A stretch of 64,000 bases of DNA from Panicum virgatum (lineage: Eukaryota > Streptophyta > Magnoliopsida > Poales > Poaceae), in contig NC_053150.1 of assembly GCF_016808335.1 (NCBI RefSeq), positions 45,287,607 through 45,351,606 on the forward strand, given 5' to 3'. The stretch's first letter is position 1. Each line of letters starts with the position of its first letter. The position numbers were made by a program, and so were the translations under genes. Positions 25,596 to 36,230 of the stretch are shown one piece after another. The notes beneath the pieces were generated by a model. That model did not search any database, was not told the origin of the DNA, and saw only the letters and a program-made list of their open reading frames with translations.

Positions 25596-26535
25596 ATGAA
25601 GACCGACGGGCAATTTGATCGTATTCTCAAGATGCTCGAGGAGAACAAGCAAGGACTGGTTGAGATCAAGACTACGATGATGGAGATGCGCGCAACCAAG
25701 GAGGAATTCGAAATCTGGAAGCCCGCGGTCGACAAGAGCGTCTTCGACCTCTAGATCGCCGTCGACTCCCTTGGTACTCGCTTCGACCAGCTCCTCTCCG
25801 AGACAACCCCATCTTCCTCTCGCTTGGACGCATCTACTCTGCATTCGGCGTCAGGGCCTCATGGTCACCGCGACGAACAAAACAACCGGGGGTCTGGATT
25901 TGGAGTGGTATTCACTGTTCCACATCCACCTCCGGTCACAGGTGCGACCAATCCCCATACTTACTCTCATGTTCCATTCGATTTGGGTGATTCGGCACAC
26001 CGTGACCAGAGTATTCCTCCAAATTTCCATCATATTTTTCCCCAACTCACCTTTCCCCAATTTGATGGATCCAACCCTAGACTATGGGTTCGTAGAGCTG
26101 AGACATTCTTTGATATGTATTCTGTTCCTAAGAAATATTGGATACACCTAGCAACCATGAATTTCATATGTTCTGCTGCTTTCTGGCTTCAGTCCATCCA
26201 AGCCAACCTCAAGTCCTTAACCTGGGAAGAATTAGGTGCTGCTATGTCATCCAGATTTGATCGTGATGAGCAAAATCAAATCATCCGGCAATTCTTTCGC
26301 CATAGACAAACTGCTTCAGTTTCTGAGTATATTGAAACTTTCAACGAGTTAGTGCATCAAATGTTAGCTCATGACCCTACAATTGCTTCCTCCCTAATCT
26401 GCAATAGGTTTATTGATATTAGAGCTGTTGTAATTGTTCATCGACCCCAAGACTTGGATACTGCTAGCTCTTTTGGCTCTTTTGCAGGAAGAAGTTACTG
26501 TGGACTATTCCAACAGAACCTCCAAGCGTTCTGAG
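25596..26535 (+). pseudogene. gypsy gag remnant
   Basis: The frame opens at ATG 25596 with a coiled-coil-like segment (QFDRILKMLEENKQGLVE). It is broken by TAG at 25752-25754, then continues in the same frame through LTFPQFDGSNPRLWVRRAE and WIHLATMNF, the typical retrotransposon gag core. Near 26,470 a frameshift moves the continuing protein (LLALLQEEVTVDYS) to another frame. A further shift occurs near 26,650. It encodes the capsid-like protein of the element and is no longer intact. Confidence 0.85.
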
Positions 26536-26581
26536 AGTCCTGCTTACTCCAGAAAATATTCTTCTGAATCCAGTAAGCAAT

Positions 26582-27595
26582 ATGGGGTTTCAGCTTCCAC
26601 ACCTATCAGATCCCACTCTGAAGAGAAAAGGTCAGTTGAGTCTGCTAAAAAACAAATCTCCTATGGATGACAAACTCCAAGCACTCAAGGCTTATAGAAA
26701 AGCTAAGGGGTTATGTTATAAATGTGGTGAAAAGTGGAATCCTGGCCATAAGTGCCATTCTTCTGTTACACTTCATGCTATGGAGGAAGTTTGGCAACTA
26801 TGTTCTAAAACCATTTCATCCGAACTGGAAGATTCAGATTCTGGGGAAGATTTGTGCACTGTTTCTCTGCAGGCTATGCATGGTGTGGAAGGAGCTAAAA
26901 CAATCAGACTCAGAGGTTTTGTGCAACACCAGGAAGCTTCTCTGTTAGTGGATTCTGGAAGTACAACATGTTTCATTAATGAAATGTTGGCAGCTGATAT
27001 TCCTGGTTGGAGACCACTCCCTAAACCCCTTCATGTTACTGTGGCAAACGGAACCATGTTGTGGTGCACTCATGAAATCCCTGATCTTCTCTGGGCTATT
27101 CAGGGTCACAGTTTCAGAACAACTTTCAAGGTTTTTCCTCTGGGCAATTATGATGCTATATTGGGCATGGATTGGCTCGAGTCTTTCAGTCCTATGCAAG
27201 TGCATTGGAAGAGCAAGTGGCTACTCTTTGAGCACAATAACTCCACTGTTAAGTTGCAGGGTGTATCTCCCCAAACAATTCTTGGACCACCAATTTCTCC
27301 ACCACAAGTGAATGCTATGCTTAAAAATAAGTCCATCCTTTACATGGTGCATCTTAATGCTGTGGAAGTCACCTCACAAGCTGAGCCGACCCTCCATCCT
27401 GACATCCAAGCCTTGTTGTCACAGTTCTGTGACCTCTTCCAAGAACCCACTTCTGTTCCTCCTCCAAGGCTAGGTGACCATCAGATACCTCTCATAGCTG
27501 GTGCACAGCCTTTTCGCTTGAGACCTTATAGATACAGTCCAGCTCTTAAAGATGAGATTGAGAAACAAGTCTCCGAGATGCTGCAAAAAGGTTGA
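26582..27595 (+). pseudogene. gypsy nucleocapsid zinc knuckle and aspartic protease
   Basis: The CCHC zinc knuckle CYKCGEKWNPGHKC is at 26714-26755. The protease active site VDSGST has its Asp codon at 26951. The retropepsin tail LGNYDAILGMDWL follows. The linker to RT ends in PYRYSP...EKQVSEMLQKG and is cut by a TGA at 27593-27595, after which RT continues in the same frame. This frame is long and otherwise clean, so the stop may be a late mutation. Confidence 0.9.
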
Positions 27596-28125
27596 ATTCA
27601 ACATAGATCTAGCCCATTTTCCTCTCCTATTCTGTTAGTCAAGAAGAAAACTGGTGATTGGCGTCTCTGTGTGGATTTCAGAAGACTCAATGATCTAACT
27701 GTGAAAAACAAGTACCCTCTTCCAATTATTGATGAAATTCTTGATGAATTATATGGTGCATGCTGGTTTTCTTCATTGGACATGTGTTCAGGCTTCCATC
27801 AGATAAGGATGAAAGACAGTGATTCTTTTAAAACAGCATTCCAAACTCATAATGGCCACTATGAATACAAAGTTATGCCTTATGGAGTCACTGGGGGGAC
27901 CTGGAACATTTCAGGGTATCATGAACACTATTCTAGCTTCTCTTTTAAGAAAATTTGTGGTTGTTTTTATAGATGATATCCTTATCTACAGCAGAACTTG
28001 GTCTGAACATCTGGATCACCTCAGCTAAGTGTTTTCTATTCTCAGGGCTCATCAGTTTTAAGTCAAATTAGCCAAGTGCAGTTTTGCTCAGCAAGAATTA
28101 CACTATCTTGGTGTACATAAATATC
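27596..28125 (+). pseudogene. gypsy reverse transcriptase fragment
   Basis: It begins right after the TGA with SSPFSSPILLVKKKTGDWRL and the palm motifs VDFRRLND, SLDMCSGFHQIRM and MPYGV. A frameshift near 27,890 puts the catalytic box FIDDILIYS (about 27966-27992) in a second frame. The fragment ends at AKCSFAQQELHYLGV. RNase H and the integrase N-terminus are missing, replaced by foreign DNA. Confidence 0.9.
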
Positions 28126-28134
28126 AGCGAATGA

Positions 28135-29371
28135 GGTAGCTGCGCATCATTTCTTTCTCTCCCTGCCCCCGCGTCGTCCTGCTGGGCAACACGGGCGGCC
28201 CTCCGTCCCCCGCCTCAGACAACCGCCATCTCTCTCCCTGCCCTCGCCGCTGCCGGAGTTGTCCGCCGGATGTCCGGCGCGCAGCGAGGAGGGCAGCGGC
28301 GAGGCCATCAGCTCGCCCCCCCTCCTTTCCCTCCTCTCCTAACCCCTTCCTTCCTCCACTCCTCTCTCCTCGCTGCAGCACCGTGGACATGGCCGGCGGC
28401 TCGCTCCTCGCCGGAGATGGCTGGATCCGCGTGTGTGGACGCCGGATCTGCGCTTTCCCGGGCTCAAGCACCGCGGGCGCGAGGCTGCTCCGCTTGGCAT
28501 GCCGGTGGGCGCGGCGGGCTTCGCGGCGGGCCTGCTCCTGAGCGTGACCGACGGTGGCCGCGGCTGACGCGACCAGCTTCGCGGCAGCGCTGGTGTCCAT
28601 TGACTGGCGTGGCCCAACGGTGAGGGCAGAGGCCGGTGTGGCCCGTCGGTGACAGCGGTGGTTGGCGCGGCCCGGCGAGGTCGGCTTGGCGGCACCATCT
28701 TGCCACAGTCCGGCAGTGACGCTGGACCAGCGGCGGCGCCGGTGTCCGCAACTGGCTTCTTACCAATGGCTGCGTGGCGACGCAGCTCGGCTCGGCTTCT
28801 TGCAGTCCTTGTGTTCTGCGCTGCGGCGCGTCGGCGCCGCCGTGGTGGTGTGCGCCGACAACGGTTTGCTCGGGCGTATCCTAGCATCGCCGTGGTGGCG
28901 TTGTTGGATGCGACCGAGCAGAGGCTCGCCAGCAGCACCGTGGTGGTGGGGCTGGTGGCGCCGTCATTTCCTTCTTGAACGCGATGTCGAGTATCTAGCG
29001 CGGACCGGACCTTCGTGGCAGACAATCGGCTATGGCTGCAGCGTTTTTCTTTCATTCTCTTTTTCTTTTTTCCAAAAAATAAAAAAGAAAAGAAAAAATG
29101 TTGTTTGTGTTGGGGTGGCTCGCATCAAGGACCCAATCCGACCGGGCTTAGTGTGCAGAGGCTCTGGTCAACGACCCAATCCGACAGGGCAGAATAAGTT
29201 GAGGCCTAGGTCGATGTCCCAATCCGACCTAGGCTCTCAAGTTCGAGAGGAATTGTGCGGTCTTGGTGGCCGATGGTGGTGGTGTTGTGGTTTTGTTGTG
29301 TCCAGTCTGGATGTAATTCCTTCTTTTTAATATAATCGGCAGCTCTCCTGTCTGGTTCGTTTCAAAAAAAA
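28135..29371 (+). mobile_element. Poly-A-tailed retroposon (LINE-related, non-coding)
   Basis: About 1.24 kb ending in aatcggcagctctcctgtctg, ttcgtttc and an A9 tail. It is flanked by a 14 bp direct repeat ATATCAGCGAATGA (28121-28134 and about 29374-29387). Poly-A plus a long target duplication is the mark of target-primed reverse transcription. The 5' two-thirds is GC-rich and the 3' part AT-rich. No RT ORF is present, so it is a non-autonomous or 5'-truncated LINE derivative mobilised in trans, or a retroposed transcript. Confidence 0.75.
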
Positions 29372-29375
29372 ATAT

Positions 29376-29493
29376 ATCAGCGAATGAACAATCATCACAT
29401 ATAGGTTTAAGAAAATAAAAGGTACATGGTGCGTATCAGCGAATGAACAATCATCACATATAGGTTTAAGAAAATAAAAGGTACATGGTGCGT
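29376..29493 (+). repeat. 59 bp direct tandem duplication
   Basis: Two adjacent copies of a 59 bp unit start atcagcgaatgaacaatcat at 29376 and 29435 and are essentially identical. They follow the retroposon's right-hand target duplication. Confidence 0.9.
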
Positions 29494-29809
29494 ATCGCAA
29501 TCACACCAATTTTGCGTTCTGTAGTTTGTTGTATTGGTGTGCAGGCACTAACTAGCTATAATTGATTTGGTTTCATTGCAGCTCTACCACAAAGATTTCA
29601 AATCAATAACCTTCCATCTTTTTGATGCCTCATGCCCCTGGTCAAGTCCAGAGAAGCTATTCATCTTATTTGGTCTCAAATATATGCAATCTGACCCACT
29701 TACGAGTATACCGATATGTATATGTATCATAGCTGATTTTTTTTCTTCCCAAAATTATTGGGTGTACAGATACACCCATGCACCTCTACTGGGTCCGCCC
29801 CTACTCAGA
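29494..29809 (+). other. Foreign filler between retroposon and integrase remnant
   Basis: About 320 bp not homologous by eye to gypsy pol. It contains a possible acceptor-exon segment (ttgcag then CTCTACCACAAAG at 29576) and ends with tgggtgtacagatacaccca and gggtccgccc, phrases seen at transposon ends. Its source is unknown. Confidence 0.35.
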
Positions 29810-30340
29810 GTGATGGCCAAACTGAAAGGGTCAATCAATGCTTGAAAACATATTTACGTTGCTTTGTACACGCTTGCCCAACCAAGTGGTCTCAGTGGCT
29901 TCCATTAGCAGAGTTTTGGTATAACACTTCGTACCATTCTACTCTTGGTAAAACACCATTTGTGGTTCTGTATGGTCGTGAACCTCGTCAGTTGGGCATT
30001 GAGGGTGTCGAGTGCTGTCAAACCCCTGATCTTCAGCAGTGGTTACAAGACCGTTCATTGATGCAGCAGTTACTTCAGCAACATCTGTTGCGTGCTCAGA
30101 AACATATGAAATCTCATGCTGATAAAAAGAGAACCGACCGCAGTTTTGAAGTGGGAGATTTTGTTTATTTGAAACTACAGCCCTATGTTCAGTCTTCTAT
30201 TGCTCAGAGATCTTCCAACAAGCTTGCCTTCCGGTATTTCGGACCTTTCAAAGTTCTTTCCCGGATTGGTTTGGTCGCCTACAAATTGCAGCTGCCTGAA
30301 GCTTCTGCTGTTCACCCTGTTTTCCACGTTTCTCTTCTGA

Positions 30341-32512
30341 CTAAGTTCGTGCCCGTGCGTTGCTATGGGCAAAATAAATTATTTCCATAAGCATGAATCA
30401 TTATTGTACCAGATATTTACAATACATGTAGCAACTGAGACATTGTCGTTGCCTCAATTTTTTTATTCTTCTCAAGCCTGTACAAGGATGGAAAAAATCA
30501 TAAATCATTTCATTAATACTTATAATCCAAAATATATACATTTAGAACTGAGAACATATATTCAGAATACACTAAATTAAATCATAAACTATATTTAGAA
30601 TTGATACTGGTTCAGAAATTAAAGGCTCCTCAGGGCCTGGTGTTGATCATGGTACAATACACTGAAATTTTTCACGTGGTCAATGCAAGAAATGACACAT
30701 GATCTTTATGGGGAGTTGGTCTACTTTTGTCTGCTCGCATAGTTACCACAAACCATTGCCTTCAATTGCTCAATTATTAGCCATGACCTGTGAAATTGAT
30801 AGGAACCAAGAGTACCCTTAGGGCTCCCCCATGCACTTTACCAAGCATCAATATACATTTGTTCGAGACAATTTACATGTAAATCATTCTACATAGGCAT
30901 GACTCATTTACATGCCTTGACCATTTACGTGTAAATCACACTTTTGATGGGTACATAGGCATGACTCATTCTACATTGTAAGCACTGTTTACGAATACAG
31001 TGGTGCTGAACAATTAACCTTCGCTAATGAAATGGAAACTTACCACAACAACAAATATTCAGTAAAAAGCTGCTTGGACTGAATAAGCAGGCATGAAACA
31101 TTTTTTTTCTCAGAAGTGCAAGCAAGGTACGAAACACAGCAGACAATGCAAATGGTCCAACTCTGAATAGGAAGCACCGGAACAAATGCAGAACACAATT
31201 TTATCTGAAATAGAATTTTTTTTCCCATAGTGGATTGTGTACCGCAGAACATTCTCAAGCTCTTAATCGTATCTGAAATAGAAATTTATGCTATAGGAAC
31301 AATAGTATCATCAGTGGCCCAAATAAGAGCAAATACTTTCGCACTGTCTAACGTGCTAAAGAAATTGGAATGATAATGGGCAGAAAAATCGATTTTGTCT
31401 ATTCTTTACCAGAGGCGTACACTGTGGAGAAGGCACTATGATCGAAGGGCATGATTTGAGGTCCCAGAGCTCGTTGTGGTGGTAGAGAAGGCCGTAGCAC
31501 ACCAGCATGCTCTCCTCCGGCGACAACCGGATCATATCATGTGCACCTACTTGGACGCAGAGAGTTCGAGATCCAAATCAAATCTCACGCTATTTCCGCT
31601 AACAAAAAAAAGGACTAATCGAATCAGAATTCCCTCAGGAGTGATATCGCAAGAGACACACCTTGTTCTCCTCCTCGAGGCTGAGGGTCCCGGCAAGGAA
31701 GATGGCGGAGCCGATGAGGTTGAGAGGCCGGCCGTGGCCTCCACGTGCACGACGCCCGTAGAGGAGGCTGGCAGAGAGGCGCCCCTGGGCAGGTTCCGGG
31801 CACCGGGGCCACGTCCAGCCGGCCAGCGCCTCCGCGCACGCGAGCGCGGCACAGAGGTAACACCGGCCTGCCGCGCGGCCGGCCAGCGCCTCCTCGTGAG
31901 CGATTGCCGCCCAGATGAAGGAACACTACGTCGAGGCAGATCCGGCCAAGGGAGGCGTAGATCCCGCGAGGGAGAGGGTGGATCCGGACCCCGGCGGCCT
32001 CCGGCGACCCAAGACGGAGATGGAGAAGACGACCTAGGTTTCGGGGCTGAGGGAGAGAGCGGTGCAACCGTGCAGGGCGGAGCGCGCGGTGACTGACGGC
32101 GCGGGCGAGGGCGGCCGCGGCTGCTGGCGCGGGCGAGCGGTGTTGGAGAGGGAGGGGATTGGACGGGGAGGAGGGAGCAAGCGACGGAACCAAAGATCGG
32201 ACGGGGAGAGGGAGCGAGCGGCGGGACGGCACCGATCGGACGGACGGGTTTCAGAGGCTGAACGAAGACCGATGGGTGGGAGATCGCACCGCGAGACGCA
32301 CGACGGAAGGCACCAATCGGACGGGCGCGAGAGTCATCGAGGAGGCAGCGGCGGCGGCGGCGGCGGCGGCGCACACAGGCCGGTGAGGGTCTGATTTGGG
32401 GGAGAGATTTGAGGGAGTCGGGAGGAGATACGGGGACAACGGCGACGATGGCGGCGGGCGCACGGGGAAGATCGCACCCCGCTTAGGGAATTTTTAGGAG
32501 CAGAGATAGAGA
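30341..32512 (-). mobile_element. Non-autonomous Helitron C inside gypsy integrase
   Basis: The exact limits come from the restored integrase frame. On the minus strand it starts TCTCTATCTCTGCTCCTAAA at 32512 and ends AACTTAG at 30341. A GCCC/GGGC hairpin (30351-30370) lies 10 bases before the end, and there is no target duplication. The last bases differ from canonical CTAG by one base. There is no Rep/helicase gene. The interior has a GC-rich segment (31,660-32,480) and possible captured exons on the minus strand. Confidence 0.85.
31440..31760 (-). other. Two exon-like captured fragments in Helitron C
   Basis: On the minus strand, LNLIGSAIFLAGTLSLEEENK is followed directly by a donor-like GTGTGT (near 31,660). 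About 100 bp further is a second open segment, AHDMIRLSPEESMLVCYGLL, continuing YHHNELWDLK (near 31,450-31,540). The order and donor site suggest two exons of one captured gene. I do not recognise the family, and a clean acceptor joining them in frame is not visible. Confidence 0.4.
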
Positions 32513-32763
32513 AGAAGGCAGTGCAACCTCATACTCTGGTAAGTCCTGAGTTTCCTGATCCCACTCATCACCTGCAGGTTCCTCAAATGGTACTCGATCG
32601 TTGCCTTATACAACGGCACGATAGTACCATCATCTCTGTGCTCATCCACAGGTCGCAATGGCCTGTGGAACTGTCGACATGGGAAGATGAAGAAGCTCTC
32701 CGTCAACAATTTCCTCACACTCCAGGTTGGGGTCAAGCTGGTTCCGAAGGAGGAGGGATGTTA

Positions 32764-34199
32764 GGGCAACCCCAACCGAGCTCTCAAATTTGAAGCTCTA
32801 TTTTTCTATATGAGGATCTCTCATCTAGATTTTAACCCTTTACTTTTCTGTGCACTCCAACCGAACTCTCATATATCTCCTTACATCTTATCTTCCTCTT
32901 TATTTATTGATATAATGTAACCAACAACTTATGTATTATATATGCAAATGGTCTTTATTACCAATAATATTTTTTTAATGACTATATTTTGTACTAATAA
33001 TTTTTGAATGGACTGATTTATAACCATTAATCTTTTATTAATAATTTGGTTGACAGACTTTGTTGACCGACTAAATCAGTCAGCGACTGACTAAATGGAT
33101 CACTGGTCTTGACAGACTAAACTAGTGGTCAATTGACCGACTAAATCGGACAGACTAAACTAGAGGTCAATTGACCGACTAAATCGGTTAGTGACCCACT
33201 AAATGGGTCACTCGTCAGGACACTTTATTTCAAAATGGTATAATTCAAACGACTATATTCAAACGGCTATATTCCAACAACTATTTTTCAAACGGCTATA
33301 TTTCAAACGGTCATATCCCAACGGCTATATTTGAAATCGCAGTGACTTTCATCTCTATATATGCAGGCTCATTCACCTCATTCTGCAATGAGCCATTCAC
33401 TTCATTGTTGTTTCCCCACCTGAAAATGAATAGACTCTCTCGCTTAGACTCGTCGTTGGATATATAGAGACTAAATCAGTTGGTTCAATGGCTTGACAGA
33501 CTAAATCCATTAAATCGGTCAATGACTTGACAGACTAAATCAGTTGGTTCACAGACTAAATCAGTTGGTTCACAAACTAAATCAGTCAATGGATCCTAAA
33601 TATCGGTCAATGGATAGACAACCCAAATCAGCCTAAATCAATGAATGGATTGACAACAAGAGCAAGCAAGTAGAGTAGAGCAGCAGCAAGCAGATCTACC
33701 CCCAAGCGCGCGGCCTCGACACAACCGCGGAAGGAGCTGCCAATCCGGCGCATGTACGGGGCTCCCCAGCCTCCTTGTGCAGGGCCTCGGGGTAGGGCGC
33801 CACCGGACCTGTTTGGCACGACTACGAGGCGGGGCGCCGCCATGCCTGCGGCCGCGGGACGGGCTGCCGCCAGGCCACCGCAGGATCTGCAGCAGGTAGG
33901 TTTTCCCTTCCCTCCTAAAAAATCTATGGCCGCCGGAGATGAAAATTGAAATACCTAGGTGGAGAAAGCTCCGTGGACAGTGCGGGAAACCTCCGTGGAG
34001 GCGCGGGAGGGCCAGCCGTTGGCGCCATCGCCGGATGAGAGCTCGGTAGAGGAGCTCCTACAAGTGAGAGTCCGAGGGGGGGAATGAGGTCTCCTCATCC
34101 GTCGGGGTCGGGATGAGAGTCCGGTTGGAGAGTGTTTTTTGCGTTTTAGCCCTCACAAATGAGGTAGGGATCCATTTGAGAGCTCGGTTGGAGTTGCCC
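32764..34199. mobile_element. PIF/Harbinger-like non-autonomous element in the gypsy 3' LTR
   Basis: TSD TTA (32761-32763 and 34200-34202). Terminal inverted repeats are GGGCAACCCCAACCGAGCTC and, on the other strand, GGGCAACTCCAACCGAGCTC. A 3 bp TTA duplication and this terminus fit PIF/Harbinger. The 1436 bp interior has no transposase. It contains a patch of repeated ACTAAATCRGTYA motifs and a GC-rich block at 33,690-34,100. Confidence 0.88.
33050..33650. repeat. Dispersed ACTAAATCRGTYA / CAAACGGCTATAT motif array
   Basis: Short units such as gacagactaaatcagt and ccgactaaatcggt recur more than ten times with irregular spacing at 33,060-33,220 and 33,460-33,640. A second motif, caaacggctatattc, recurs at 33,245-33,335. 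It lies inside the PIF/Harbinger-like element. Confidence 0.7.
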
Positions 34200-34555
34200 T
34201 TACCACCCTGTCACCTGTGCTGCAGAAGACAACTCTCAAGATTACGCCAACGGTGCCGGGCAAGCGGAATGGGGGAAGGCGCCAGCGCAAGCCGAACGCC
34301 AAGCTGGTTGGACCGGACTGGGTCGTTTGATGGAATAGATTAGGCCCATGGTTGTAACGTGAGAGGCGAGAGTATATCTGGCTCTCCCTGCGTGGAGAAG
34401 AAGTTGAACTGTAATTTTGATACCAAACAGAACCGTGCGCGAGTCGCCGGCGTCGGTAGGGGCGGTGATCGGCCGTCCCCTGAACATCCAACTCCAGTTC
34501 CACCATATCCTCGCCGCGATTCCTATTTCCCTGGTAGTAGTACGGTAACACTTCA

Positions 34556-34793
34556 GCAATGGCAACTGATCTCCCATCAACAGACCAATTCTTCCCCGCA
34601 CCTCACCATTGCTGCGAGCCTGCGACTGCGAGCATCGATAACCAGGGCGTACTCTTTTGATCTACAGCTGCTCCTCGACGCTTACTAGTAAGCCTGCATT
34701 CTGTGTCGTCACGAAAACATGGTGTTCTGTTCTCTAAGACTAAAATCACTAGCTTAATGGAAGAGTTCATAGACTCTTCGGATACGCCGCACC
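34556..34793. other. Spacer 3' of the UGT gene
   Basis: About 240 bp between the gypsy target duplication and the UGT stop. It probably holds the UGT 3' UTR. No other feature is seen. Confidence 0.5.
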
Positions 34794-36230
34794 CTAGACG
34801 ACGCTAGCGAGCATTTCCACCAGCTCCTCCAGGTCCCTGCGCGAGCTCCCGCCCTCCGCCACCGCGGCGGCCGCCTTCTTGCCGAGCTCAGCCGCGCGCT
34901 CCCTCACGGACTCACCCTCCTTCCCGACCGCCGCGGCGATCGCGCTCGCCATCCGCGCGGCGTCCGGCACAGCGTCGGCGCTCTCCGCCACGGGCACGGC
35001 CACGCCGGCCTCCGCGAGCAGCCGCGCGTCCGTGAACTGGTCGGCGCCCATCGGCCACGTCAGCATCGCCACGCCGGCCGCCGCGGCCTCCAGCACCGAG
35101 TTCCAGCCGCAGTGCGTCAGGAACCACCCCACGGCGCGGTGGCGCAGGATCTCCACCTGCGGCGCCCACCCGCGGACCACCATGCCGCGCGACGCCGTCG
35201 CCGCCTCGAACCCGTCCGGGACCGCGGTGCCCGGGCGCACAGCCCACACGAACGCCGCCGAGCTCCGCGCCAGCGCGTCCGCCACGGAGGCCGCCTTCGG
35301 CGGGGAGAGCGCGTGCTGCGTCCCGAAGCTGACGTACACGACGGAGCCGTCGGGGAAGGCGTCCAGCCACGCCGCCACGCTCGCCGGCGCCACCGCGGGC
35401 TTCCCGCCGCGGTCGCTGGAGGTGGCCACGGCGTCGGACAGCGGGCCCACGGTGAACACCCGCTTCGACGCCAGGTCGGGGAGCGGACGCCCCACGTAGG
35501 GCGCCTCGAGCGCCGCGAACGAGTTGGTGACGAAGCACGCGCTGTCCAGGTTCCACAGGAAGAACCGGCGGATCGCCTCGGAAACCTCGTCGCCGGCCAC
35601 GTACTGCCGGAACAGCCCCGACAGCTGGCGCCACGGGAAGCTAGGCGAGCCGGGGATCTCCGGGAACGTGACGGCCTCCTCGGCGTCGTCGGGGCGGCGC
35701 CTGCGCGGCAGGTGGCGCCAGAGGGCGTGCGACATGGCGAGGTGGAGCGCGCAGGAAGGCGAGAACGTCACGTGCGGCACCCCGAGCTCCGCGGCGAGCG
35801 GCTGCGTCCACCCCGTGAAGAAGTCGGAGACGATGGCCGTGACGCGCCGGCCCCGCTGCTGCTGGGCTTTGCACCAATCGAGTAGCGGCGCGCGGAGCGC
35901 GGCGAGGCAGACCATGAACGGCCGGAAGAGGTGGCGCGGGAGGTCCTTGGTGTTCTCGCCGCTCCCCGGCGGGAGCAGGCGCGGCGCGGACGGGAACGGC
36001 AGCGCGGCGACGCCCACGGACGGGCACGCGGCGACCAGCGGGGCGAGGAGCGGGGCGTTGCCGGGTGTGACGGCGACGGTGACCGCGAGCCCGCGCGCGG
36101 CGAGCAGCGCCGCGAGGTCGAGGAGCGGGAGCAGGTGGCCTTGCGCCGGGTACGGCACGAGGAGCACGTGCGGCTCGACGCCGCCGCGGCGGACCTTGCT
36201 CGCGCGTTCCCCCTGGGGTGGCGAGGCCAT
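34794..36230 (-). CDS. UDP-glycosyltransferase, UGT89-type (GT1), intact
   Basis: A single-exon gene of 478 aa, the normal plant UGT length, GC-rich throughout. The N-terminal acceptor domain has PYPAQGH with catalytic His32. VSDFFTGW supplies the partner Asp136. The C-terminal donor domain holds a complete 44-residue PSPG box, W355-Q398 (WAPQVEILRH...HCGWNS...ADQ). The terminal Gln is typical of UDP-glucose users. Sequence style (LLPLLDLAALLA, GTQHALSPPKAA) resembles UGT89 enzymes that glucosylate flavonols and small phenolics in the cytosol. The true acceptor cannot be read from sequence. A disrupted paralogue lies 18.6 kb to the right in the same orientation, so the pair looks like an old tandem duplication pushed apart by transposons. 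Confidence 0.95.
   Translation of the reverse strand: MASPPQGERASKVRRGGVEPHVLLVPYPAQGHLLPLLDLAALLAARGLAVTVAVTPGNAPLLAPLVAACPSVGVAALPFPSAPRLLPPGSGENTKDLPRHLFRPFMVCLAALRAPLLDWCKAQQQRGRRVTAIVSDFFTGWTQPLAAELGVPHVTFSPSCALHLAMSHALWRHLPRRRRPDDAEEAVTFPEIPGSPSFPWRQLSGLFRQYVAGDEVSEAIRRFFLWNLDSACFVTNSFAALEAPYVGRPLPDLASKRVFTVGPLSDAVATSSDRGGKPAVAPASVAAWLDAFPDGSVVYVSFGTQHALSPPKAASVADALARSSAAFVWAVRPGTAVPDGFEAATASRGMVVRGWAPQVEILRHRAVGWFLTHCGWNSVLEAAAAGVAMLTWPMGADQFTDARLLAEAGVAVPVAESADAVPDAARMASAIAAAVGKEGESVRERAAELGKKAAAAVAEGGSSRRDLEELVEMLASVV

Larger units (their letters stand above)
29810..32758 (+). pseudogene. gypsy integrase C-terminal part, split by Helitron C
   Basis: The first part, 29810-30340, reads SDGQTERVNQCLKTYLRCF, then AEFWYNTSYHSTLGKTPF and FEVGDFVYLKLQPYV (integrase core end and GPY/F region), to HPVFHVSLL. 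The second part, 32513-32758, resumes with KKAVQPHTLVSPEFPDP and ends ELSTWEDEEALRQQFP. Removing 30341-32512 joins the parts in frame across the split codon A|AG. The frame continues into the 3' LTR, as in related grass elements. Confidence 0.92.
25183..34550 (+). mobile_element. Decayed Ty3/gypsy LTR retrotransposon with three nested insertions
   Basis: The 5' LTR is 25183-25535 (353 bp). The 3' LTR is 32759-32763 plus 34203-34550 (also 353 bp once the insert is removed). TSD CTTCA occurs at 25178-25182 and 34551-34555. A tRNA-Met-like primer site (agtatcagacac) follows the 5' LTR, and a purine tract (gaaggaggaggga) precedes the 3' LTR. I count about 17 LTR differences by eye, roughly 5%. 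Gag, protease, RT and integrase remnants occur in order, all with stops or frameshifts. The region between RT and the integrase C-terminus is lost. Inserts are at 28135-29371, 30341-32512 and 32764-34199. Confidence 0.93.

Noticed and set aside
28339..29330. Long ORFs on both strands of the poly-A retroposon
   Set aside because: High GC and open in several frames simultaneously. No RT, endonuclease or gag motif was found.
31547..32374. 275-codon minus-strand ORF
   Set aside because: Arg/Pro/Ser-rich translation of GC-rich DNA inside Helitron C. A different frame gives the more protein-like segments.
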